Source of the DNA: Burkholderia sp. MS389
GTDB taxonomy: Bacteria > Pseudomonadota > Gammaproteobacteria > Burkholderiales > Burkholderiaceae
Reading direction: 5' to 3'
Assembly (NCBI RefSeq): GCF_016899425.1
Contig: NZ_CP045995.1
Coordinates: 2,418,001 to 2,482,000, forward strand
DNA length: 64,000 bases
Shown here: positions 58,020 through 64,000 of the stretch, piece by piece
Position numbering within the stretch: the first letter of the stretch is position 1
How the letters are laid out: every line of letters begins with the position of its first letter
Translations under genes and position numbers: made by a program
The notes under the pieces: generated by a model
Told to the model about the DNA's origin: nothing
Databases searched by the model: none
What the model saw: the letters and a program-made list of their open reading frames with translations, nothing else

Positions 58020-60827
58020 ATGTCCAGAATTCGCCTTGATCTCGTTGTCTTCGTCGCCGGTCTGCTCGCAGTGGGCTGGATCGGTGCCGGCTATGTCGCG
58101 TCGAACCCGCCGGCGGCGGCCGTCACGCTGCTGATCGGCGCGTGCTACGTCGCCGGCGCATGGGAGCTGCTGCGCTTCCGGCAGGCGACCGCCACGCTGT
58201 CGCGCGCGGTCGCCGGCCTGACCGAGCCGCCGGCGAAGCTCGACACGTGGCTCGACACGCTGCATCCGGGCCTGCGCGGCGCGGTGCGCACACGGGTCGA
58301 AGGCGCGCGCGTCGCGCTGCCGGGGCCGGCGCTCACGCCTTACCTCGTCGGCCTGCTGGTGCTGCTCGGCATGCTCGGCACGCTGCTCGGGATGGTCGTC
58401 ACGCTGAAGGGCACGGGCGCCGCGCTCGAAAGCGCGACCGATCTCGATGCGATCCGCGCGTCGCTGATCGCGCCGGTGAAGGGGCTCGGGTTTGCATTCG
58501 GCACGTCGATCGCCGGCGTCGCGACGTCCGCGATGCTCGGGCTGTTGTCCGCGCTCGTGCGCCGCGAACGAATCGACGCGGCCCAGCAGCTCGACGCGAA
58601 GATCGCGACGACGCTGCGCGTGCATTCGTCCGCACATCAGCGCGACGAATCGTTCCGGCTGCTGCAGCGCCAGGCCGACGTGATGCCGGCGCTGGTCGAC
58701 CGGTTGCAGACGATGATGACGACGCTCGAGGCGCGCAGCGTCGCGTTGCACGATCGTCAGCTCGAAAGCCAGCAGGCGTTTTTCGACCGGACCGAGCGTG
58801 CCTATGCGGGCTTGGCGTCGAACGTCGGCGACGCGCTGAAGGAAAGCGCCGCCGAAAGCGCGCGGGTGGCCGGCGCCGCGTTGCAGCCGGTCGTCGCCGC
58901 GACGATGACGGGGCTCGCGCAGGAGATGGCCGCGCTGCGCGATACCGTGACGGGCGCGGTGCAGCGTCAGCTCGACGGGCTGACCGAAGGCTTCGAGAAG
59001 ACCACCGGCCACGTGACGGCTGTCTGGAACCGTGCGATCGACGAACAACGTCAGGCGGGCAACGCCGTCGCGCAGCAGTTGCAGACGACGCTCGGCCAGT
59101 TCACCGACACGTTCGCGCAGCGTTCGTCGGATCTGCTCGACGGCGTCGCGATGCGTCTCGAATCGACCGAAGGCCGCCTGTCGGACGCATGGCGCGACGC
59201 GCTGGCGCGCCAGGAGCAGGTCGGCGAGACGCTGGCCGGCCAGCATGCGCGCGCGCTGGGTGAGGCCGCCGCGACGTTCGAACGCCATTCGGCCGCGACG
59301 CTCGCCGCGATGCAGGAGTCGCATGCCGGCTTGCAATCGCAACTGGCGGCACGCGACGAAGAACGTCTGTCCGCGTGGAACGATTCGCTGGCTGCGATGG
59401 CCGCGAAGCTCGGCGAAGAATGGCAGCGTGCGGGCGCGCATAGCGCGGGCCGTCAGCAGGAAATCTGCGACGCGCTTGCACAAACGACGCGTGACCTTGC
59501 TGCACAGGCGTCGACGTTCGAACAACGCTCGACCGACCTGCTGTCGACGATCCGCGAGTCGCACACCGGTCTGCAATCGCAACTGGCCGCACGTGACGAA
59601 GAACGTCTGTCGGCATGGAACGATTCGCTCGCCGCGATGGCGGCAAAGCTCGGCGAAGAATGGCAGCGCGCAGGCGTGCACAGCGCGGGCCGTCAGCAGG
59701 AAATCTGCGACGCGCTCGCGCAAACGACGCGCGATCTCGCCGCACAGGCGTCGACGTTCGAACAACGCTCGAACGATTTGCTGTCGACGATTCGCGATTC
59801 GCATACGGGCCTGCAATCGCAACTGGCTGCACGCGACGAAGAACGTCTGTCGGCATGGAGCGATTCGCTCGCCGCGATGGCCGCGAAGCTCGGCGAAGAA
59901 TGGCAGCGCGCAGGCGTGCACAGTGCCGGCCGTCAGCAGGAAATCTGCGACGCGCTCGCGCAAACGACGCGCGATCTCGCCGCGCAAGCGTCGACGTTCG
60001 AACAACGCTCGAACGATTTGCTGTCGACGATTCGCGATTCGCATACGGGCCTGCAATCGCAACTGGCTGCACGCGACGAAGAACGTCTGTCGGCATGGAA
60101 CGATTCGCTCGCCGCGATGGCCGCCGCGCTGCGCGACGAATGGGCGCAGACGAGCGCGCAAGCCGCCGCGCGCCAGCAGGACATCTGCGACACGCTGACC
60201 CGCACCGCGAACGCCATCACCGCGCAGGCGCAGGTGCATGCGAGCGACACGATCAACGAAATCTCGCGCCTCGTGCAGGCCGCGTCGGAAGCGCCGAAGG
60301 CCGCGGCCGACGTCGTCGCCGAGCTGCGCCAGCGCCTGTCCGACAGCATGGTGCGCGACACCGCGATGCTCGACGAACGCAGCCGCCTGCTCGCGACGCT
60401 CGAAACGCTGCTCGGCGCGGTCAACCACGCGTCGACCGAACAACGCACCGCGATCGACGCGCTCGTCAGCACGTCGGCCGATCTGCTCGACCGCGTCGGC
60501 GCGCGCTTCAACGACACCGTCGACGCCGAAACCCGCAAGCTCGATTCGGTGGCCGCGCAGGTCACGGCGGGCGCCGTCGAAGTGGCGAGCCTCGGCGATG
60601 CGTTCGGGATGGCGGTGCAGGTGTTCGGCGAATCGAACGACAAGCTGCTGACGCATCTGCAGCGCATCGAGGCCGCGCTGGAGAAATCGCTCGCGCGCAG
60701 CGACGAACAGCTCGAGTACTACGTCGCGCAGGCGCGTGAGGTGATCGACCTGAGCGTGATGTCGCAGAAGCAGATCGTCGAAGACCTGCAGCAGCTCGCC
60801 GGCCGGCGAGCGCCCGTCGGAGCGTAA
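58020..60827 (+). CDS. DUF802 MotA/ExbB/ZorA-like protein with repeat-built tail
   Basis: The 935-residue protein has four predicted membrane helices at about 7-27, 32-52, 107-129 and 154-180; the last two (VGLLVLLGMLGTLLGMVVTL and GFAFGTSIAGVATSAMLG) have the small-residue-rich look of MotA/TolQ/ExbB helices 3 and 4. Residues 190-935 are a long helical cytoplasmic tail. Within it four units of exactly 80 residues (about 419-738) repeat, with LQSQLAARDEERLSAWNDSL and RQQEICDALAQTTRDLAAQA in each. The C-terminal part (SIDAL-type coiled coil, LEKSLARSDEQLEYYVAQAR) is DUF802-typical. It ends four bases before the MotB-like gene. By analogy with ZorA, a pentamer around a MotB dimer with a tail extending inward is expected. 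Confidence 0.88.
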   Translation: MSRIRLDLVVFVAGLLAVGWIGAGYVASNPPAAAVTLLIGACYVAGAWELLRFRQATATLSRAVAGLTEPPAKLDTWLDTLHPGLRGAVRTRVEGARVALPGPALTPYLVGLLVLLGMLGTLLGMVVTLKGTGAALESATDLDAIRASLIAPVKGLGFAFGTSIAGVATSAMLGLLSALVRRERIDAAQQLDAKIATTLRVHSSAHQRDESFRLLQRQADVMPALVDRLQTMMTTLEARSVALHDRQLESQQAFFDRTERAYAGLASNVGDALKESAAESARVAGAALQPVVAATMTGLAQEMAALRDTVTGAVQRQLDGLTEGFEKTTGHVTAVWNRAIDEQRQAGNAVAQQLQTTLGQFTDTFAQRSSDLLDGVAMRLESTEGRLSDAWRDALARQEQVGETLAGQHARALGEAAATFERHSAATLAAMQESHAGLQSQLAARDEERLSAWNDSLAAMAAKLGEEWQRAGAHSAGRQQEICDALAQTTRDLAAQASTFEQRSTDLLSTIRESHTGLQSQLAARDEERLSAWNDSLAAMAAKLGEEWQRAGVHSAGRQQEICDALAQTTRDLAAQASTFEQRSNDLLSTIRDSHTGLQSQLAARDEERLSAWSDSLAAMAAKLGEEWQRAGVHSAGRQQEICDALAQTTRDLAAQASTFEQRSNDLLSTIRDSHTGLQSQLAARDEERLSAWNDSLAAMAAALRDEWAQTSAQAAARQQDICDTLTRTANAITAQAQVHASDTINEISRLVQAASEAPKAAADVVAELRQRLSDSMVRDTAMLDERSRLLATLETLLGAVNHASTEQRTAIDALVSTSADLLDRVGARFNDTVDAETRKLDSVAAQVTAGAVEVASLGDAFGMAVQVFGESNDKLLTHLQRIEAALEKSLARSDEQLEYYVAQAREVIDLSVMSQKQIVEDLQQLAGRRAPVGA
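59274..60233 (+). repeat. Four 240-base in-frame tandem repeats in the DUF802 gene
   Basis: Units start at 59274, 59514, 59754 and 59994; the period is exactly 240 bases. Copies two and three, and the first half of copy four, are almost identical at DNA level, while copy one and the end of copy four are more divergent. Near-identity implies recent duplication or gene conversion and possible copy-number change. Confidence 0.92.
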
Positions 60828-60830
60828 CGC

Positions 60831-61475
60831 ATGCACGACGAAATCGACGGCGGCGCGCAATCGGCGCCGGTGTGGCCCGCGTTCGCCGACCTGATGTCGG
60901 TGTTGCTCGGCGCGTTCGTGCTGATCCTCGTCGGCGTGATCGGCATGCAGCTCCAGCTCACGTCGAAGCTCGAGGAAGCGGTGCGCGCGCGCCAGCTCGA
61001 GGCGCAGCAGCGCAAGTCGCTCGAACAGGCGCTCGCCGGGCCGCTCGCGGCCGGCCGCGTGACCCTCGTGAACGGGCGCATCGGCATCAGCGGCAACGTG
61101 CTGTTCGCACTGAACTCCGACCAGTTGCAGCCCGCGGGCCGCGACCTGCTGAAGACGCTGGCGGTACCGCTCGCCACCTACCTGAAGACGCGCGACGAGA
61201 TCCTGATGATCAGCGGCTTCGCGGACGACCAGCAGGTGCACGCCGGCAACCGCCTGTTCGCGGACAATTGGGAACTGTCGGCCAAGCGCGCGTTGACGGT
61301 CACGCGCGCGATGATCGATGCCGGCGTGCCGGCCTCGTCGGTGTTTGCGGCCGCGTTCGGTTCCGAACAGCCGGTCAGCTCGAATGCGGACGATGAAGGC
61401 CGCGCGAAGAACCGCCGCGTGGAGATCGCGCCGGTGCCGCGCAAGTCGGCGTCGAACGGAGGAAAGGCCAAGTGA
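60831..61475 (+). CDS. MotB/ZorB-like OmpA-domain protein
   Basis: The 214-residue protein has one N-terminal membrane helix (about 19-40) with D20 in PAFADLMSVLLGAFVLILVG, the position of the proton-binding aspartate of MotB and ZorB. A short coiled coil (45-70) leads to an OmpA-like peptidoglycan-binding domain (NVLFALNSDQLQPAGRDLL, SGFADDQQVHAGNRLFADNW, ELSAKRALTVTRAMIDAGVP, GRAKNRRVEI). It would plug the DUF802 channel and anchor the complex to the wall. It overlaps the DUF2894 gene by one base. Confidence 0.92.
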   Translation: MHDEIDGGAQSAPVWPAFADLMSVLLGAFVLILVGVIGMQLQLTSKLEEAVRARQLEAQQRKSLEQALAGPLAAGRVTLVNGRIGISGNVLFALNSDQLQPAGRDLLKTLAVPLATYLKTRDEILMISGFADDQQVHAGNRLFADNWELSAKRALTVTRAMIDAGVPASSVFAAAFGSEQPVSSNADDEGRAKNRRVEIAPVPRKSASNGGKAK

Positions 61476-62089
61476 TGGGCGAAGCGACGCACGCGCGCGC
61501 GACGCTCGACGCATGGCGCGAGCAGGGCGCAGACCGGCTCGATCCGGTGCGCTTTCACCGGATCGACGCGCTCGAGAAGCGCGCGGCCGTGCTCGATGGC
61601 GACGCGCGTGCGTTGCTCGATGCGCGACTTGCAACGCTGATCGAAGGGTTTGCGGAGATCGTCGCGCGCGCCGGTGAAGCCGCAGCCACGTGTGAGACGT
61701 CGGCAGGTGCGCCGGCGCGTGGCGCGCTTGCCGCGCTCGTCGCAGGGCTCGGCCGCGATGCGCAGGCCGACCGGCGCGGGCTCGATCCCGAACTGGTCGA
61801 CTACTTCCGCGCGATGTGGTCGAAGGTCCGCACTGAGCAGCAGTATCGCCAGTCGCTCGACCAGGTGCCGCGCAACGCGGGGCCGCTCAATTCGAACAGC
61901 CTCGTGCACCGGTCGCTCGCGACGATGCGCGAGCTGTCGCCCGAATACCTGCAGCAGTTCCTGTCGTACGTCGATGCGCTCGCCTGGCTCGAGGATCTCG
62001 CGGGCGGCGGCGCGCAGCCCGAGAAGGAAGCGCCGCGCGCGAAGGCGGCCAAACCGGCGAGAAAGACGACGCGCGCGAAGGCGCGATAA
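61475..62089 (+). CDS. DUF2894 domain protein
   Basis: The 204-residue protein begins MGEATHARATLDAWREQGAD and contains RFHRIDALEKRAAVLDGDAR, YFRAMWSKVRTEQQYRQSLD, PLNSNSLVHRSLATMRELSP and YLQQFLSYVDALAWLEDL, then a lysine/alanine-rich tail. This matches DUF2894, predicted soluble and helical. GGAGG lies about 14 bases upstream and the ATG overlaps the MotB-like stop (TGATG). It is the last gene of the four-gene operon; function unknown. Confidence 0.86.
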   Translation: MGEATHARATLDAWREQGADRLDPVRFHRIDALEKRAAVLDGDARALLDARLATLIEGFAEIVARAGEAAATCETSAGAPARGALAALVAGLGRDAQADRRGLDPELVDYFRAMWSKVRTEQQYRQSLDQVPRNAGPLNSNSLVHRSLATMRELSPEYLQQFLSYVDALAWLEDLAGGGAQPEKEAPRAKAAKPARKTTRAKAR

Positions 62090-62122
62090 CGCCACGGCGC
62101 ACGCGTTCAGCGTGTGGATCGC

Positions 62123-62695
62123 TTATTGGTCGGCAGTCGGGTCGTCGATCGCCGTGCGCAGCGCGTGCAATGCTTCGACGAGTGCCGACGCGAACGGCGG
62201 ATGTGCGGCGATGCCCGCCGCGTCGAGCTGGCTGCCGAGGATCGGCAGCGCGATCGATGCGGGCTCGACGATGCGCGCCGACATCACCGACAGCGTTTCG
62301 CGCAGCGCCGCGTCCGCATGCGTCGCGCGCGGCGACGCGTTCAATACCGCGACCGGCTTGTCCACGACGGCCTCGCATCCCACGACCCAGTCCAGCGCGT
62401 TTTTCATCACGCCCGTCACACCGTGCGCGTATTCGGGGCTCGCGATCAGGATGCCGTCGGCCGCGTTCAGGCGGTCGATCAGATCGCGCACCGCGACGGG
62501 CGTCGGGTATTCGGCATCGGGATTGAACAGCGGGAATTCGCCGAGACGATCGAAGCGCGTGATGCGCATGCCGTGCGGTGCGACGCGCGCGGCTGCGTCG
62601 AGCAATGCGGCGTTGTACGACTGCGCGCGCAGGCTGCCGCATAGCGCGACGATGTCGATGCGGCGCTGGGAAGCGGTTCGGGTTTCGTTGGCCAT
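62123..62695 (-). CDS. NADPH-dependent FMN reductase (YieF/ChrR-like)
   Basis: The 190-residue flavodoxin-fold protein has the FMN loop ALCGSLRAQSYNAALLDAAA, SPEYAHGVTGVMKNALDWVV and KPVAVLNASPRATHADAA. Enzymes of this group reduce quinones, chromate or azo compounds. The ATG at 62695 begins the fold. It is convergent with the motor operon and unlikely to be part of it. Confidence 0.92.
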   Translation of the reverse strand: MANETRTASQRRIDIVALCGSLRAQSYNAALLDAAARVAPHGMRITRFDRLGEFPLFNPDAEYPTPVAVRDLIDRLNAADGILIASPEYAHGVTGVMKNALDWVVGCEAVVDKPVAVLNASPRATHADAALRETLSVMSARIVEPASIALPILGSQLDAAGIAAHPPFASALVEALHALRTAIDDPTADQ

Positions 62696-62747
62696 CGCGG
62701 AACGTGGGTAGGTGGCTCGCGCGGCGGCGGCGCGCGGCTCCGGCGAA

Positions 62748-63452
62748 TTATCGCATCGGTGCGTGAGCCACATGAGTCACGTGAGCCGCGTGAGCGACGA
62801 GCCACGCGTGGCCGGCGCTCCGCACGGGATGTCGTTCGTGTTCGCTGCGCCGCACATTCGCGTTCGCATATTCGGCGGCATCGACGCCGGTCATCCCGAC
62901 CGCACGCGCGAATTCTCCGATTCCCCACCCATTCCCGAGCAACAGCCGCCGCGTATGCAGCGCACCGTGCACGTCGTCGGCGACGGTTTCGCCGAGATAA
63001 CGCAGCGCGCGACCTTCGACATCGACGAAGCCATGCGCGTAATCCCGCGCGAGCGCCGTCCACAACTGCGCGGCGCCGACCGACTGGCGCGCGCCGCTGA
63101 TCAGACACAGGCCCGCGTCGAGCCCCCATCGATACAGCGTCGTCGCAAGGCCCTTGCGTTGGGCAGACCCGCGCAGCCGCGTATGCGGCGCGCGCAGGTA
63201 GCGGTCGGCGCGGCGCGGGAGTTCGGGAAGCCGGTTGAACACGGTATAGCCGGCGAGCTGGCGGGCCGCCGGATCCTCGACGTAAAGGAAGTATTCGCCG
63301 TCCGCTTCGCGGTGGCGGACGACCAGGCCCGAGCGGCCGAGCGCGACGGCCGGCAGTCCGTACAGGCGATGGCGCGGCTGATGCAGGCGGTCATAAAGGG
63401 TGTCGAGTTCGTCGTCGATGTCGTGTTGGGAATGCTGTACGTCGATACGCAT
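62748..63452 (-). CDS. GNAT-like protein with histidine-rich C-terminal tail
   Basis: The 234-residue protein has VVRHREADGEYFLYVEDPAA, GLATTLYRWGLDAGLCLISG and ARQSVGAAQLWTALARDYAH, which resemble acetyltransferase-type proteins of phages and plasmids (motifs for cofactor contact and a SG-x2-QS segment). The last residues (VAHAAHVTHVAHAPMR) come from a simple DNA repeat of GTGAGCcrC units at about 62760-62800, which looks like a recent addition to the gene end. The ATG at 63452 begins the conserved part. Function uncertain. Confidence 0.65.
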   Translation of the reverse strand: MRIDVQHSQHDIDDELDTLYDRLHQPRHRLYGLPAVALGRSGLVVRHREADGEYFLYVEDPAARQLAGYTVFNRLPELPRRADRYLRAPHTRLRGSAQRKGLATTLYRWGLDAGLCLISGARQSVGAAQLWTALARDYAHGFVDVEGRALRYLGETVADDVHGALHTRRLLLGNGWGIGEFARAVGMTGVDAAEYANANVRRSEHERHPVRSAGHAWLVAHAAHVTHVAHAPMR

Positions 63453-63519
63453 GGCAAAAGGCGCCCGTCTCGGGCGCATCGAGAAAGGGGTTCATGACAA
63501 TGGGGAAATAGAAATGGAA

Positions 63520-63555
63520 GCGGCCCCCGGGCTCGGCGAAGCGAGCCGGGGCCGC
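63520..63555 (-). terminator. GC-rich hairpin after the small membrane peptide
   Basis: GCGGCCCC-CGGGCTCG and CGAGCCGGGGCCGC form a long stem with a 2-base bulge and a GCGAAG loop, directly after the stop of the 28-residue peptide. On the minus strand it is followed by TTCCATTTCTATTTCC. A terminator is likely. Confidence 0.6.
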
Positions 63556-63558
63556 GAA

Positions 63559-63645
63559 TCAGCTGGGAATGTGCTGGAAACCGGCGGCGATCGCGGCGAG
63601 GCCCGCGATGCAGAGTGCGAACAGGATCAGGACTTTGTGGATCAC
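63559..63645 (-). CDS. 28-residue single-pass membrane peptide
   Basis: A GTG start at 63645 is preceded by GAGGAAAGAGG and opens a 28-residue frame, VIHKVLILFALCIAGLAAIA plus AGFQHIPS. One helix spans nearly the whole peptide. The strong ribosome-binding site and the terminator-like hairpin directly after the stop support a real small gene. Function unknown; small membrane regulators and type I toxin-like peptides have this form. Confidence 0.6.
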   Translation of the reverse strand: MIHKVLILFALCIAGLAAIAAGFQHIPS

Positions 63646-64000
63646 GCCTCTTTCCTCTTGAATGCGCGGCGCCGACGGGCGGTGTCGCGGAGACGGTGAG
63701 CGGCGGGCACGGCCCGCACGGCCGTCGTGCGGGACGACGGTCGGCGTCCGGGCGACGGGCGCACGCGGACGGTCAGCACCATACGCGACGGGCAACGAGC
63801 GGGCAATCGGACTGGCGGAGAAAAGCGATGAAACGCGACGAATCGCGGTGTTTCGCGACAATTGGCCGCATGGGGCGCGTTGAAACGTCCGGAGATCCAC
63901 GCGAAAGCGCATCGTCAACCGGCAGCGCGCGTACGTGCAAACGTGTCGTTGCGGGGGCGAACGCCGCGACAGGTCGACATCCGCGCGGGGACAGGAGCGG
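63646..64000. other. Right-edge region without a recognised gene
   Basis: The last 355 bases contain only GC-rich chance frames on both strands. The promoter of the 28-residue peptide should lie here, but no clear consensus was found. Confidence 0.45.

Noticed and set aside
59274..60233. Regular repeats that could suggest a CRISPR array
   Set aside because: The units are contiguous, 240 bases long, in frame with a coding sequence and have no spacers.
57666..61634. A 1322-codon open frame antisense to the motor operon
   Set aside because: Arginine/histidine-rich translation with no family resemblance; it mirrors the GC3 bias and repeats of the real genes on the other strand.
57203..62089. 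Calling the operon a complete Zorya system
   Set aside because: Only ZorA/B-like parts are present; no ZorC, ZorD (helicase-nuclease) or ZorE (HNH) homologue is seen, and DUF3348/DUF2894 are different families.
1..64000. tRNA, rRNA, IS element, integrase or prophage genes
   Set aside because: No cloverleaf-like sequence, rRNA segment, transposase or integrase motif was recognised in either strand by reading.

Overview
The window is a dense, GC-rich (strong GC3 bias) stretch of proteobacterial chromosome. Its gene families (Burkholderia-type OmpC porin, IacA-I cluster, DUF3348/DUF802/OmpA/DUF2894 operon, many LysR/AraC/IclR regulators and MFS carriers) point to Burkholderia sensu lato, probably a secondary, metabolism-rich replicon of a B. 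cepacia complex-like species. This is inference from protein families. No rRNA, tRNA, CRISPR array, IS element or integrase was seen.

Layout. 1-7.3 kb: an OmpR-type two-component system (kinase cut by the left edge), a periplasmic binding protein, an ACS-type MFS carrier, and a MASE4-HisKA_3 kinase with its NarL-type regulator. 7.7-16 kb: a HExxH protein, a DedA-PAP2-LssY fusion with a degenerate phosphatase site, a toxin-antitoxin pair, a GNAT, then a two-gene unit of a 40-residue peptide and an M29-aminopeptidase-like protein behind a good sigma70 promoter, followed by an Lrp regulator, a small hydrolase and an MFS carrier.

15.8-31 kb: an almost complete indole-3-acetic acid (auxin) catabolic cluster: iacG, response regulator, iacE-H-I-B-A, PAS sensor kinase, a tandem tautomerase, iacD-C, LysR regulator, iacF, an MFS carrier and a porin. 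The promoters share sequence motifs that suggest at least two regulatory inputs. Catechol, the expected end product, would need genes outside the window.

31-36.8 kb: LysR and AraC regulators divergent from an opine-dehydrogenase-like/3-hydroxyacyl-CoA-dehydrogenase pair and an MHS-type carrier. 36.8-38.4 kb: a visibly AT-richer island with the decayed remains of a T6SS PAAR/lysozyme-like effector and a frameshifted exported, immunity-like gene. 38.5-46.5 kb: a seven-gene, tightly overlapping operon (PotABCD-type importer plus a three-subunit FAD/2Fe-2S amine or opine oxidase) with a divergent IclR regulator and matching palindromes. 46.8-50.1 kb: SDR, Tat-exported DJ-1/PfpI protein, secreted SnoaL-like protein and GlxA-type regulator. 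50.3-56.8 kb: assorted housekeeping-like genes, including a flavoprotein disulfide reductase, a GNAT remnant and a LysE exporter.

57.2-62.1 kb: the DUF3348-DUF802-OmpA-DUF2894 operon. It encodes a MotAB/ZorAB-like membrane motor whose A-subunit carries a very long cytoplasmic tail built from 80-residue repeats; its function is unknown, and it is the strongest candidate here for an undescribed system. The peptide/M29 pair at 11.8-13.0 kb is the second. The right end holds an FMN reductase, a GNAT-like protein and a 28-residue membrane peptide.
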